NCBI RefSeq assembly: GCF_022965805.1
Contig: NC_133115.1
Coordinates: 32,603,321 to 32,667,320 of the forward strand
Direction of reading: 5' to 3'
Origin: Primulina eburnea
Lineage: Eukaryota; Streptophyta; Magnoliopsida; Lamiales; Gesneriaceae
DNA: 64,000 nt
Below are positions 1 to 14,500 of the stretch, one piece after another. Position numbers and translations under genes: made by a program. The first letter of the stretch is position 1. Every line of letters starts with the position of its first letter. The notes beneath the pieces are model-generated. The model did no database searches. It was not told where the DNA came from and was given only the letters and a program-made list of their open reading frames with translations.

Positions 1-856
1 TCTAAAGGGTACTACTAAATTATGTCTTTGTTACGGGAGAGCTGATCCTATATTGGAGGGCTATACAGATGCATATATGGCCGGAGATATTGATAGTAGT
101 AAATATACTTCAGGATATATCTACACTTTCGCGGGGGAGCTGTCTCATGGCAGTCACGACTGCAGAAGTGTGTTGCTTTATCCACAACAGAAGCAGAGTA
201 TATTGCTGTTGCTGAAGCTGGGAAAGAAGTGTTGTGGCTAAAGCTATATATTCAAGAACTTGGAATCAAGCAGAAAGAGTACAAGGTATATTGTGGCAGT
301 CAAAGTGCTCTCGACTTAAGCAAGAACTCCATGTACCATTCCCGTACAAAGCATATTGATATTCGATATCATTGGATACGTGAAGTTATGGATCGACAAC
401 TGTTGAGACTAGTTAAGATTCATACGAAGGAGAATCCAGCAGATATGTTGACAAAAGTGGTAACACGAGAAAAGTTAGAGCTATGCAGAGACATAGCTGG
501 AATGCTTGTTTTGGATATGGCTGGAGGGGGAGAATTGAAGAACTCAAATTGGAAATCTCCAGCCACCATCTAGAAGGTCCACGGTAGGTGCAGCTATTGT
601 TGATTCTCCAATGGCTGCCATCGTCCATTCGCATTCATTAACATGTGCAGAATATCCTCTATAAATAGAGGCTTCAGCTCGTTGTTTAAATCATCTCATT
701 CCCAATTGAGGAATCATAATCCCAAGTAGAGGAGAGCCTTGAGAGTGCTGTGAGGATATGAGAGTTTTTATTTCTTTCGGTAAATTAAATCTATGAATTG
801 AATAGATTGATTTTTCTCTCAAATTAGTTTGATCTTTGATAGTTTAATTCCCAACA
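1..856 (+). mobile_element. 3' part of a Ty1/Copia retrotransposon (RNase H end plus 3' LTR)
   Basis: The translation up to about 530 is the end of a Copia polyprotein: RNase H with TDAYMAGDIDSSKYTSGY, then STTEAEYIAVAEAGKEV in another frame, then SRTKHIDIRYHWIRE and NPADMLTK. The frame breaks near 140-230, so it is not functional. A purine-rich tract (GGAGGGGGAGAATTG, 524-538) fits a polypurine tract directly before the 3' LTR. The element enters from outside the window, so its 5' LTR and target duplication cannot be seen. It may sit in an intron of the exonuclease gene just downstream. Confidence 0.85.
535..856 (+). repeat. Putative 3' LTR of the Copia element
   Basis: The stretch begins right after the polypurine tract and ends in CCCAACA, the usual 3' end of such LTRs. 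It contains a TATA-like CTATAAATAGAGG at 659-671. The left boundary is uncertain by a few bases; TGTTGATTCTCC at 598 is an alternative start. Confidence 0.5.
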
Positions 857-1084
857 AATTTGATGGTGATCGGGGTTCCGAATCATCGGGCCATCACTGG
901 TGAGGGAGGGTGCAGAATTTTTTTGGGTGACAAAACTAGGCTTGAACATCCTCCACCGGTGTTGGTTTTTATGTTCAACAAGCAGTGGATACTCCCAACA
1001 ACTGGTTCTTTGCTATTGGCATGTCTGGATGCGACTGAGTGTGCAATGACTGATATTCTAACACGGATTGTTCGAATCTTGTAG

Positions 1085-1348
1085 CTTCCCAAGCCAAGCA
1101 AAATCAGACGAGGGAATTGGGAAGTTGAAGTTTTATCAAAGGAACAGTTGAACTACGCCGCCACAGATGCATACGTCTCTTGGTACCTATATAAGGTGCA
1201 TCATTGTTCTGATTGCCATGGTTTTTTCTTTTGCTTTTACTTTCCATTTTCATGATTTTCCATAAGAATATAAAATTTTTTCCAACTGCAGGTGCTGAAA
1301 AGCCTTCCAGATCCTGCTGATAACACAACGCCAACGACACCCAAATGA
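1085..1348 (+). CDS. WEX: Werner syndrome-like 3'-5' exonuclease, last two exons (partial)
   Basis: Two exons are readable: 1085-1194 after a TTGTAG acceptor, and 1291-1348 after CTGCAG, ending at TGA. They encode GNWEVEVLSKEQLNYAATDAY then VSWYLYK and VLKSLPDP plus a short tail. NWE...LS..QL.YAATDA is the C-terminal part of the DEDDy exonuclease domain of plant Werner-type exonucleases, and Y-AAT-D is the exo III motif that completes the metal site. The upstream exons with the other acidic residues lie outside the window or beyond the Copia insertion. The stretch 857-1084 shows no recognisable exon and is probably intron. Whether the gene is intact cannot be judged from here. Confidence 0.75.
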
Positions 1349-2536
1349 ATGTTCGGCGAAGCATGTAACCTCCTCGAGACATGAATATCTATCAAGATGG
1401 TACAAGACTCCTCATTGTTCAACAATATATTTAATTTGAAGCACAGATGTTGTCGAAATCAGAAGTTTGGTAGAATTGCTTAGTAGTTTCTGGTCATCCA
1501 TTGTCATACTTAATTATATAACACACGTCATAGTTCATACATCAAGGGCGTGATATAAACTGACGAGGATAATGTCGTCACTTTCTATGGATCTACTTGA
1601 GCATATATGGTCTACACTCAAGTAAATTCATTTGATAAATAGTTGACCAAATTACTTTGTAACAAATTTTGATTTAATTTGCAACAGCTCTGTTTAGTGC
1701 TTAACATATATAAATTATTACTTTAATTAAATATATAAATATACTAAATGAATTTTCACAGTATGAAAACGCGTATAAAACACGTTTTTTGAGTTTCTAC
1801 TAAATGAATGTGTTTCAACCTCATTTAACTTTGTTAACCAAATCTTCCAATTACTTTTGCCGACCATTTAGAAGGAAGATGACCGGTACAATGTCCACCA
1901 AATGTCCCAGGTTTACTGGAACCTTCACTAGAATCAGCCCAAGTATTTAACAAAGAAAAATTGATCCCACACAACCATGGATTATTCGCAGACTGCATAA
2001 TTCCGTTTTTATCTTCACCAAAACGGAAAGAAAATTCTTTTTGTTTACAATCTCAAAATGTGAAAATTTGAATAAATATTAAATGAAGAATTAAAATATC
2101 AGAATATCCATATATCAAATGGATAATAAAAATACACTAAAATAAACGAACATTTGATTCTTGGAACCAAATTCTTTTGCCTTTTAGAATGGGCTCTTCC
2201 AATGTTTCCAACTACATAGACAAAACAAGCGTGCCATTTAATAAGGCTGCGGGAAATTATGATATGGGCCTCCGAAAGTAAAAACAGGCCAGCATCCAAC
2301 CACATATCAGCCCATTAGAAGTCAATACATGTCGGCCCAAAGATAAAAATGGGCCAGGAGACAAATCTGTGACTGTACGTGCCGTAAAAGGGTAGTGTGG
2401 CCCCACCCACGGGCACAGTAATTTTTATTTTTATTTTTACCTCCGAGGATTTCCTTTCATTTATGCAGAGGAGGAGAAGTTATCTCACTGGTTATTGTTT
2501 ACGCAGCTCATGCAGTCTTCTTGACAACTGCGAATT
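1349..2536. other. Intergenic region before the beta-galactosidase gene
   Basis: This should hold the 3' UTR of the exonuclease gene and the promoter and 5' UTR of the beta-galactosidase. It is AT-rich without convincing ORFs. I see no clear TATA box close to the 2537 ATG; pyrimidine-rich sequence at 2420-2460 may be leader. Confidence 0.5.
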
Positions 2537-5500
2537 ATGGGAACCAGATTTCAGTGGGTTTTTTGGGGATTGGTTGTGCAAATTTCGACAGTGGCTGGTG
2601 GGTATTTCGAGCCATTCAACGTGAGCTATGACAGTAGGGCGTTGGTGATTGATGGCAATCGACGGATGCTAATTTCCGCCGGAATTCACTATCCAAGAGC
2701 TACTCCCGAAGTAATCGTCTCAACTAGTTATGTCATCTTTTGTAGTTGTTACCTGCGGCGGATTACTGTCTGTCTGCTGACTTTTGGATTTCAAAGAAGT
2801 TTTTTGAATTCGAATTCGGAGCAATGGATTTTCTTTGTTCTAGAGCATATCTATTTGTCCCTTAAACTTTGCTGATCTTGTTCTCATCTGTCTTATGTGT
2901 ATATTTTTCCATGATTATATGCAACTGATCAAGAGACGACTTTATGCATGCATTTCCATGCTTTGTTTTTTTTAAGAATTCAAGCATCTTAATCTGTAGC
3001 ATCCATGTGGCAGACCATGGAGTAAAGAATTTTTGTGATCAGGAAGTAGTTTTGTTTTCGGTTTTTAACATGAAAAGAACTGCTTTACTCTGCTAGAAGT
3101 TAATTTTTAAAGGTTCCTTGATTCTTGTTTGTTGCAAATTTTCTAGTCAATAATGTGAAGAAGGCGTAATTTAGAATTAACTTGTCATTTCTCAGTGATT
3201 CTTTGTGTGTCTTTGTATTAATGTGTCTTCATCTATGAATTCACGTGCGTAGCTTTAAAGGTAATTTTTTACTTGGGCCTGAGTTAAAACAGATCATGTC
3301 GGGTGGCTGATAGAAGGAAACATAATTTTATGCTACAGTTTTATGTTCAATTTTATGCTACAGTTTTATGTTCAATTTTATGATTCTGGACAAAGAAAGA
3401 TTTTTATTGTGCTAAATCTAAATTCTCTCTTTTCTTTTACGTTTGGTGCCATGGTCACTATTTTTGTCAAAACTTTTGGAGTAAGGTTAAATTTGTAGCT
3501 TGAACTCAAGGCTTTAGGAATATCTGTTGGACTAGATTACTGTATGAAAGGTACTTCTCGTTTTCACCCGAACGTTAGACCGTGTTATGTAGCTATTCAG
3601 CTTTGTAAATCATTCACCACAGAGAAAGAGAGCTCTCAGTTCAAAATAGTTGAAGAAAAGATAATGACTGTTTGTAACTTGCTATGTATACTTTCGATAT
3701 AATGGTTTCTCACCACCAGAAACATATACAAGATCAGAGAAATGGCTCTATACTCACTTAAAATAAGCTTCATTGTCATGGTTCCTGTTTGAGTGAATAT
3801 CTTCCATGTTCTTTAATTTCTGGTCAATATTAATGTTTTGAATGGTTATGCACTAGGCGATCAACTGTTCGTCAAATTATTTTTCTTTCGCACACGATGT
3901 TCGATTGGATGCTGATGTATTTGTTGACTTATCTTTCGAGTATTTAGGATTCCAATATTTCTTTTTATATATATATAAGAAACAATATTTTATTAAATAC
4001 TTAAAGGCTTTTAATTACAATAAACGAACTCATTATCCACTCACGACAAAAAGCGAAACAAGACTCTGAATCTGATCATATCAACAATACTCAAAAGACC
4101 AATCTCTCAATAAATCTGAGATTGAGACATCTACATGAGACCCAATCCCAGTAGATATTTGAATCTTGATCTTTTTCCACTACTCTTCACTAGTCTCTTC
4201 AATGTTGTCAAAAAGTCTTCTATTCCTCTCTAACCACACGGACCAACATATGTCATGAACCACCACTCTCCAAAAAATTTTGCCCCTCTTGCCAAGAAGA
4301 TGTCCAAGATCCGTAGTGAAAAAATATTGCATTGATCTCGGCACCACCCAAACCAATCTGAATTCTTCCAAAGCTCTAGGATTCCAATAAACATTATTTT
4401 AGTGACTTGTTTCAAAAGTTGACCAGTAGGAGAATTCAAAAGGAAGGATATTTCCTATCCTTTTCAAGTCGTTTTTACTTTTTATGGCCTTATTTTTTGG
4501 GTGCAATATTTCAAAGTTTTCCTTGCAGTGGTAGTAATATTCTAAAGTGCCAGTTAGAATCTCATGTTGACTACATTTTTTTGTTTTCAACAATTCTTAA
4601 TCATTGAATGGAAGGATAATTACTGAAAATATATGAACTCTGGAAGGTTTTTTCTACACTTGTTAAATATTTGGTGCCTCTCTGATATTTTAAATGATGA
4701 TGTTAGATGTGGCCTGATCTGATATCTAAGAGCAAGGAAGGTGGAGTGGATGTTATAGAGACTTATGTATTTTGGAATGGTCACGAGCCATTGAAGGGAC
4801 AGGTACATCTAATCTTAAATCCTTTACAAAATTGTATTTTGTTCACTATTATCTAATAATTTGCTTATCTTTTTAGTATAATTTTGAAGGAAGATACGAT
4901 ATCGTCAAGTTTGTGAAGCAAGTGGCTTCCAGTGGACTTTATTTATTTCTTCGCATAGGCCCTTATGTTTGTGCAGAGTGGAATTTCGGGTTCGATTCTC
5001 TTTTTATCGCTGATGCTATTGTGACTTCTCTTTATACTTCATTGATATGATAGAGCATAGATTTTTGTACTTCCAAACTTCTATAATTGATGTTTTCATG
5101 TACGATAACTTTTCGGTTTTTCGGGACAAGTAATGTGCTAAATAACTAATTTTTCATGTGGTGTTGCACAGTGATCAATCAGTTTTCATGCTTGCTTGCA
5201 AATGCCTTCGTTAAAATTTTTCTGTTAGTTGATTCAACATTCGAATGATGTGTCCCTCTTTTCTAAGAAAATATGTCTATATTCTGCACCGTGTTATATT
5301 TAGGAACAAAACTAGGTCTAGTAACTTTCTTGTTATTCTGAGAATTTCTTTTTGAAGATTTTAGAATTAATTGTAAAGCTATTTATTAAAGCCTAATTGA
5401 ATGTAAAATGTGCCAGAAAATGAATTTGCTAGTCACTATATTTTCTCGAGAAAATATGGATACTCTGTTGATCATGTGTTGCCCAATCGACTCATCTTGA

Positions 5501-8500
5501 AAAAATAAGTCGGTGTATCTCGATTAAAACAGCCACTCACATATCACTTATACATGTATAGAAGGTCGTCAAAGAGTCTAGAAGAAAAATAGAACTCGAT
5601 GAGAACAATAAAAAAAATTCGTGATTTGAAGCAACATGATTTGGAAGACGGTAAGTTGCAATAAGTTTTATTTCTAATGCTCTCTTCGACTCTTCGAGAA
5701 ATGCTTGTTGCCTCGAGTCTTAGTGTTGAGGGCTAGGAAAATTGCTTTTAGTTCTAAGCAATTTAAACATAAAATAACCAATATAAGAATTAAAGATGAA
5801 GGAAAATTTTAGTTGTTAAAGGTTAATCTAATCCCGTTAGTCACCATTTCTTCTACGGCAGAAGTCCACTGATAATACTTGTTTTCTACAATAAAAAAAT
5901 TAACCAGCTTCACGAGCTAATCTATGGACCAAGTGCACGAGAAAATGACGAGTCGTTGAGATGAGGATGCTAAGGTGGATGTGCAAAGATATGAGGATGA
6001 ACAAGATAAGAAATGAGAAAATTAAAGGTAAAGTTGGGGTTACGTTCATTGAAGAGAAACTTGGTGAGATGCGATTAAGATGGCAGTTGACATGTACTTA
6101 GGCGACCAACAAATTCCCTAGTTAGGCGATGCGAGACCATGACAAATACACGTATTAACCGAGAAAAATGGAAACCAAAAAAGATTTGGTTAACAATGAC
6201 AAAACAAGATAAAATTCATTTAAATATAGATGAGATTTAGCAATGGATAGAGCACAAGGACGTAGAAAGATCTATATAGCCGGCCCCACTTAGTGGGATT
6301 TGATTGTTGTTATTATCTATGGCTAAATGTGCCACATCCTAAATAGTGTCACTTTTCACCTTTAAATGAAGCTGAAGAAATAATTAGGTTTTGTTGTATG
6401 TAAAGGATTTTAGAGATGATATTCTTGCCTTGGCAGTACCTTTTTTTATAGCTTCCATTCATGATGCTACTGTTATTATGCCATCACCTGGATAAGTTAG
6501 ATAAACTTGTGATCTGAAGGTGCTTACTTTTTTTCCCCTTTTTATTCATTAATATTATTCTTTATATATATGTACGACTTCACCATATCGATCTGAATAT
6601 GTGTATTTATATATTTGTAGGGGCTTTCCGGTATGGCTTCGCGATATTCCTGGGATTGACTTTCGTACTGACAACATACCCTTTAAGGTACTGCAGTAGT
6701 TCGAGTTTTCTTCCTTCCTAAATAATATATTGTCGTACATGTTCAGCAAAGCTGGTTTAGGCATTTTCCCCTTTTATTATTGGCTTGGGCATGAAAAGTT
6801 CGAAGAAACTATCAGATCAGTATGGAAGAGAAATCTGTGCAAAGTTTGACCAGTCCATTTTAAAAATAGATTCTAATAATTGTCTTTATGGTTGAAAATA
6901 ATAGATTTATTATAGCATTTTTAGGCAATAAGAAGTTTCCTACAAGAAAATGTACTAATGTTGAGTTTCTCTGGCAATCACTTTGCCAATGAACTGCCAG
7001 TCCAAGTATAGTATATAATGGCATCCATCTTCTGTCTTGTCACTTTGGTGCTGTCCGGTTATCATCCCTAGGCGATTTTTTTCAATAATTTTCTAATGCC
7101 ATGGATTCAAACAATCATATCCCATTTTTAGCCTTCAATATCACCAAAAGATATTATAGAGTACTCATTCTTCTTCCTTCAACAAACGTGAACAATCCCA
7201 AATTCTCCGAGTCAAAAATATTTATATTTGATGGATCTGCATTCAAGTTACAATTATCATTCAATTTTTTCATTTCTTTTCTAACATTGGTATTTGTGAT
7301 GTTGAATACTTTTGGGCGGACGATATCGAAGAAGATTATGGAACAACTAGAAGTTTATAAAGTGACCATGTTAGTTGGTGTTCAAGTGGAGTATGAATGA
7401 AATCCGTTTACCAAGAAATATATCAAAGTTGAACTTAACAACAAATCGAGTTTTATTTTTGACTTATTTAATGTTTTTTGTCTACTAAACATTAGTTTTC
7501 AATTAAATTGTTGGCTATGTTCAATTTCTATTTTGGCTGCCATCACTGTGATTCAAAGCAAGCAGCAAGTGGCAGTGTATTGCTTCCAACACCCGACACC
7601 CTTTTGTTTTATCTACATAGAAGCTTTATGGCTCTAATAGTTTACTTACCATGTAGAGAGTGGAGAATTTGGGAGAAGGCATAACATTGATATTTTCTTT
7701 TGCACATAGATGATGAAAGATTTAATTTTTACGTAGGAGAACATAATTAAATAGGAATACATTAAATTAATTTGTTTCCGATAGATTTGATTATCTTCCA
7801 ACAAATGCCATTTCACATGAGAATGAATGCCTTGGTTGATTTAGAATTTGATGCCACAGCTTTTTATTTAGAAACTTTTTGGCTAGTGGACATTATTGTA
7901 CCTATTTTTTTCTCCCCATGAATTGTATTACCACCATCTCGTTTTTTTTAAACTTTTGCTTGTATCAAATGTTACTTTTACTGGCTGCTGTTCTGTCTAA
8001 TTTTGCATTTCATTTGTATGTGAATCATTGTACTGGGTATTTAAATCAATGCTTTTGCGAACATGTTCCAGGAAGAAATGCAGAGATTTGTCAAAAGAAT
8101 AGTGGATTTGATGAGAGAGGAGTCACTTTTCTCTTGGCAAGGTGGTCCAATAATTATGTTGCAGGTAAAAAAAAACTTTTTGTACATTCAAATATAGACA
8201 GTAAAACTTTTACATGTTTAATCATTTAAAAAAAAATTGAAGCCTTTAACAGTGATACCTTTGTTTCTGTGAACGCAGATTGAAAATGAATATGGAAACA
8301 TGGAAAGCTCTTATGGTCCTAAAGGAAAAAACTATATGACATGGGCAGCCAAAATGGCAGTGGGACTTGATGCTGGAGTTCCATGGGTTATGTGTAAGCA
8401 AGTTGATGCTCCAGAATACATTGTAATATTTTCTATTTGTGCTCAATTGTGTTTAACTGACCTTTGATTTGGTTTTCATTAGACAGAATTAAATGTGATC

Positions 8501-11500
8501 CACCGGATAGCAGTTGGCCTTTGTAGGATGATTAACTGTAAATTTATCTCATTCTGTGATTTGGATCATTCTTTGTACTTAAATGTCTGTATTTTATTTC
8601 CTGTATCAGATTGATACCTGCAATGGATACTATTGTGATGGCTACAAGCCCAACTCCAAACAGAAACCAACCTTTTGGACGGAGAATTGGGTTGGATGGT
8701 ATAATAGCCTCTACTCATGCAATTATTCTGGAAAATAATATAATATGTTTGAATAATATATATGGCACACGGCGAAGACGATATCCGAATTATTTAGCTC
8801 TTATTATTTTGTTAACTGTTAAAAGAGTAAAAGACAATTCAAAATGATCGAAGTTGGACACGATTAATTTAACAGTGGCTGAAATAGGTCTATTACCAAT
8901 CAAATATCTTTAAGAAATTTCTTTTCATTGTGTTTTATTGAATGTCGATGTATAATATATGTTACCCTAGAGGTATATCGAAGGAGAAAAAGGGATGGAT
9001 GGGGTGTTTAAAGTGGATTGGAGAAAAGCATATGACAGTGTTGACTGGAAATTTCTAGATTGGGGGTATTGATGAGAAAGGATTCGGGGTAAAAGTGGCG
9101 GAAGTGGATAATGGGTTGCGTTTCCAGTGTCTCTTATTCAATTTTTATTAATGGAAGGCCGAGGGGGAAAATTAAAGGGGAGCGTGGTCTTAGGCAAAGG
9201 GATCCGCTCTCACCTCTTCTCTTTAATTTGGTAATAGATGTTCTGGGAAGAATGGTAGATAGAGCCATGATTGTTGGAAAAGTTAGAGGTTTTGAAGTTG
9301 GTAGGAATCATGAAGAAATAACTCACTTACAATTTGCAGATGACACTATATTTTTCGCAAATTCACGTCGGCACTTGATGGAAATTTTAGAACTTCTCAA
9401 AGTATTCTGCCAGCTCTCGGGTCTGAAGATAAATATGGATAAAAGCATGATTGTGGGTTTGCTTATTGATGAAGAGGAATCAGATGCAATGGCCAGTAAC
9501 ATTGGGTGTAAGAAAGGAACATTTCCGATTAAATATTTGGGACTGCCGTTGGGAGGAGATCCCTTGAAAATGGAATTTTGGGATCCGGTCTTATCGAATA
9601 TGAAAAGAAGACTAGCCTGCTGGAAAAAATCTTTTCTATCAAGGGGAGGGAGGCTTACGCTGATCAAGGCTGTTTTGTGTGCACTTCCATCCTACTATAT
9701 GTCCATTTTCAGAGTACCGAATAAGGTGGGAATTATTATGGAAAGATTGATGAGAAACTTCTTGTGGGATGGACCGGACGGTGAGAAACATTGTCATGTG
9801 GTGGGATGGAATCAAGTGTGTAAACCGTTGGCGAAGGGAGGGCTGGGAGTGGGTAATATTCAACTCAGAAATAAATCGTTGCTCGGCAAATGGTGGTGGA
9901 GAGGTTTGGTGGATAAGAGGGCTATGTGGAAGAAAGTTATTTTGAGCATTCACGGTTCTAATGACAATGGTTGGGATTTGGGGTTAGCTGGGATCTCCAC
10001 TTACAAAAGTCCATGGAAAGGAATTTCTAAATCGTTCCCGGCTTTCAATCGATTAGTTAGAGGGGTGTTAAAGGAGGGGAATTTTATTCGTTTCTGGGAA
10101 GATGAGTGGGTGGGAGGGGTACCTTTTTTCATTCGTTTTCCTTCTCTGTTTGCAATCTCAAGTCTTAAAAATAAAACAGTCTCAAATTTCGTAGAGACTG
10201 CCACTAGGGATGGGGCAGGGGATCATCGCTGGGACTTAAGATTTAGGAGGAATTTGACTGTACAAGAAGAGTGTGAGTTTACCGAGTCGCTAGGCGTCTT
10301 ACAAAATGTTCGTATTGAGATGGGGGTAGAGGACTACAAAATCTGGTTGGGGGACTCCTCGGGGATTTTTTCGGTGAAGTCTTTTTATGATTCATTTTTC
10401 CAGTCGCATGAATCTTTTCATACTTCTTTATTCTTGAATATTTGGAAAATACCTATCCCGCCAAGGGTGCAAGTATTCTCGTGGATTGTGGCGTTGGAGA
10501 AAATTCAGACTTGCGATATGATACAAAGAAGATGGCCTACATGTGCTTTAAGACCTCTTTGGTGTTGTTTGTGTTGTTGTGCTGAAGAAAATCAAGATCA
10601 CTTGCTCTTACACTGTCATTACAGTCAACAGATTTGGAATAAGGCGATAAAGGAGCTGGAATTGATGTGGGTAATGCCGGAGAAGTCTAAAGACATGTTC
10701 ATAATCGAACCGAGCTTACATAATGACAGGAAAAATCAGCGGTTCTGGTACACTATAGTACATTGCATACTATGGTCTATTTGGCTGGAAAGGAATAAAA
10801 GGATATTCGAAGACAAGGAGGACACGGTCGAGGAGCTATGGGACAAAATTAAATTGAGAGTGGCTAGTTGGGCGATTTTACAAGAAGATTTTAAACACCT
10901 TGGTGTATCGCAGTTATATAGGGATTGGAATTTTATTTTTCATTGATCGGAATTCTTAGGAGTCTTTAGTTTTATTGTATTTATTTTCCGTAGCGGATAT
11001 CTTGTCCGCATAATGTTGTGTAACTCTTAACCTCTAAATTTTTAAATTAAAGTGTTTCTTATCAAAAATAATATATGTTACCTTTGTTCCAATAGTTTTT
11101 GTTAATCCTTGGAATTTTTATACAATAATTTTGAAATACAGTAAGAAAAAATACAGGTTATAACTAATTTATTTCCACAAAATAGGAGTGAAATTCCAAC
11201 TGTCTTCTGCTTCCAAAAAGCTGTAGAATAGTGTTGATTTTTTTAATAATAAAAATGGTGAGAAAATGTAGAGCAGGAGCAGGAACAACTATTGACTTTT
11301 TATTATTTTCAACTCTAGAAATAATTAGGGTACAATGCACATACTAACCTTTCTTAATTAGGGAAATAAATTTTTTCATGAAATTTAAAAATTCACAAAA
11401 TAATCTATATTTCTTTCTCTATACTCCCTTCAAGATGGTGCATGAACATCTATCACACCCAACTTGCAAGTGAAGCCATCAAATCTTGGTATAAGAAGAC

Positions 11501-14500
11501 CTTTTGTGAGCACATCAACAACTTGTTGTCCAAAAGTGACAAATGGCATATAGATGACTCCATTCCCTAACTTTTCTTTAATAAAATGTCTGTCAACGTC
11601 AATATATTTCATAAATTGCGTTGAACAAGATTATTTGCAATACTGCAACAATTTCATTGGAGTTGCCAGTTATAATTTCGACTCTTCAAGTACCAACTTC
11701 AGCCACAATATCTTACAAACTCCATTAGCCATGACCTCAATTCAACTTTGGCACTATTTCTAGTCACAACATTTTGCTTCTTGCTTCTCCAAGCTACTAG
11801 GTTGCCCCAAAAGAAACGTACAGTATCTAAAGTCAGATCCCACCAAATCTGTATTTGATCCCGCCGAGTCAGTTTGCATCTGTAATAACATCATTCTTTA
11901 TCGAAAGATCTAAGGATGATGCATGATTCCAATGTTTTATCTTTGGCTTTCGTACTCTAGTTCACGTGATTTTGTAGGTCTGCTTTAGTACTTATCTATT
12001 TGTTTACTTTTCAAATAAAAGATCATTGTCAATATCCACGTGTTTTATAAACATGGGATAAGTTCAAGGGTTAGGAGAACTATTTTATCTTTAGCTGTGG
12101 AGTTTGGAAGGAATCTCGTATTTATAAGGCACTTATTTGGAAAATACCATTTTTACTGCAAGACTGAGATATTTTCTTCACAAGACTCAAATTCGCAATA
12201 AACCACCCCATAAGAGTTTGTGTTCTCTTCTAATAAAGCACCAAACCTTGAAAAGTGTAATAAACCTGAATACAGGAGTCTCTCTGTTTGTGGAATTACT
12301 AATACAAAAGGTTCATCCTCAAATCATTAGCTTGAACATTATTTGTGTTGAAAGCTATTAATTTCTGTTCTCAAGGTATACAAGTTGGGGTGATCGACTC
12401 CCTCATCGCCCTGTTGAAGATGTTGCATTTGCTGTTGCTCGATTTTTCCAACGTGGGGGAAGCTTTCAAAACTATTATATGGTATGTTAGATGCCGACTG
12501 TGTCTCGAAGCCATTGTTTGGTTCCATATACCCATACGTATCCATATATAAGCGGCAACAACCATTAAGCTTGGTTGTTAAATTAGTTGAAACTCATTCA
12601 GTTGAACTTTCTATGGTTGTCATCTTGTTGAATAGCTCATTTGAAGTTTGTTGTTTCCCCATCCTTGCGCTTCCTTTTCTCATCAATCATTATAATTTAT
12701 ATCTGGCTAGATTATTTCAATTCACAGTATAAGCAGATGTCAGCAAGAAACAATTTTCCTGTTTTGTGGCTGCAGTACTTTGGTGGAACAAATTTTGGCC
12801 GAACTGCAGGAGGCCCAAATTATATCACTAGTTATGATTATGATGCACCACTTGATGAATACGGTAAGTTTTACATTTCCAAACTTTAAACTTTTGATAG
12901 TTATCCTCATCCCACCAAGAATTAGTTTCCAAGAGGTTTATATGCATGTCTTTTTCTTTTGTTTTCTTTTTTTTTGGTGTTAAAAGCTTAAAGTATGTTA
13001 CTTGTTCAGGCCTTCTCAGCCAGCCTAAATGGGGACATCTAAAAGATCTGCATGCTGCACTAAAGCTTTGCGAGCCTGCTCTTGTTGCTGTTCACTCACC
13101 TCAGTATATCAAGTTGGGACCAAAGCAAGAGGTCCGTATGATGTTTAAAATTGTGTCAATTTCTAATACCCACAATCATTTAGCTTTCGAATCACTCCAA
13201 ACTATCACTTAATTTGCTTGAAATTTTTACTTTTAGTTACAAAGTACTTAAGGTTCAATTTTATGTCATTTGTCGTTTAGTCATACCCTCTAAGGTCATT
13301 CTAAAAACTTCTAGTAAATGGCTGCCATTCAGTGGTACATTTTTGGGGTTAGGTTTAATCACCCAAATTAAAATGCAATTAAAAAATGTCAAGTTTTCAT
13401 CTTGACGCGGTCTGCCTATTTCTGCTGCTACTCAACATGCCAACATCTGTTAATAATTTCCCGGAAACACATTCCGCATAACATCCATTTTCGGTTACGG
13501 CCACCATAGTCAAAACAACAAATTTAGTTGTCTAATAAGTTAAAAAACACATTCAAGGATACATCAACTGTCTGAAATTTAAATTGTACGCCAACCTAAA
13601 ATATATGTGGTAACTATATAAGGCCATCCACAATAATAAGGATATTTCCAACAAATATTTGTGGACCCCCTAATCCACATAATCAATCAAATATTTCTCT
13701 ACTCAAATATCTCATATTTCACAATCAAACATCTCACACCAACCAAATATTTATGGGTCCCACTATCACTTTAATTAATATTTTATTTTCATTTAAATAA
13801 AATCATTTCACCAGTTTAATTATTTTTATCTATTATTTAGTATTATATTTTTATTGAAATATAAAATTAGAAAGTTTATAATGATTATTTTTGAATAACT
13901 AATTTGTAAAAAAATAAAAATTAATAAAATTTAAAAATTTATAACGAACTATACAAAACTAATTTACCACAAAACAATATTTATAACATTAAAAAAATGT
14001 TGTGCAGATTCTATTCAGTCGTTCATTTATATTTCACGTAATAATTAAATATAATTAAATTAATATTAAAAAAAGTGAAAAAAAATAAAAAGAAGCTCGA
14101 CCCCTTCACTAAAATAGTGAAGAGCTTGGGTCGCACCCAAGCTCTTCACTATTTTAGTGAAGAGTTTGACCCTTGTGTTTGGGTCAAGCTCGACCCAAGC
14201 TCGACCAAAAAAAAAAACTCGACCCAAAAAATAAGCGCGTCTCAATCACGCTGACTTCAAGAAATTTTAAAAAAAATAGCAATACCCGGTTATAAATTTG
14301 TAACCGGATATTGTTGTGGCACACAAATCAATGGTGTGCAGTGGTGAATATTTAGATGGAGAGGATATTTGGATGACGTGGATCGGATTATATCCACCAC
14401 CGTGGATGCCCTAATAGGTACAAAGTTGCATGGACAATTTTTTTTTCTAAAACATCCAATAATGACATCGCCACTATCTTCAGCTATCCTCTTACATCCT

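Noticed and set aside
857..1084. 74-codon frame between the LTR and the exonuclease exon
   Set aside because: It ends exactly at the TTGTAG acceptor and has no family similarity; better explained as intron.
2397..2875. Overlapping open frames running through BGAL9 exon 1 into intron 1
   Set aside because: Only the part up to the GT at 2711 matches the family; the extensions are intron read-through.
7101..7400. 99-codon open frame in BGAL9 intron 4
   Set aside because: Low-complexity hydrophobic composition without known motifs; intronic.
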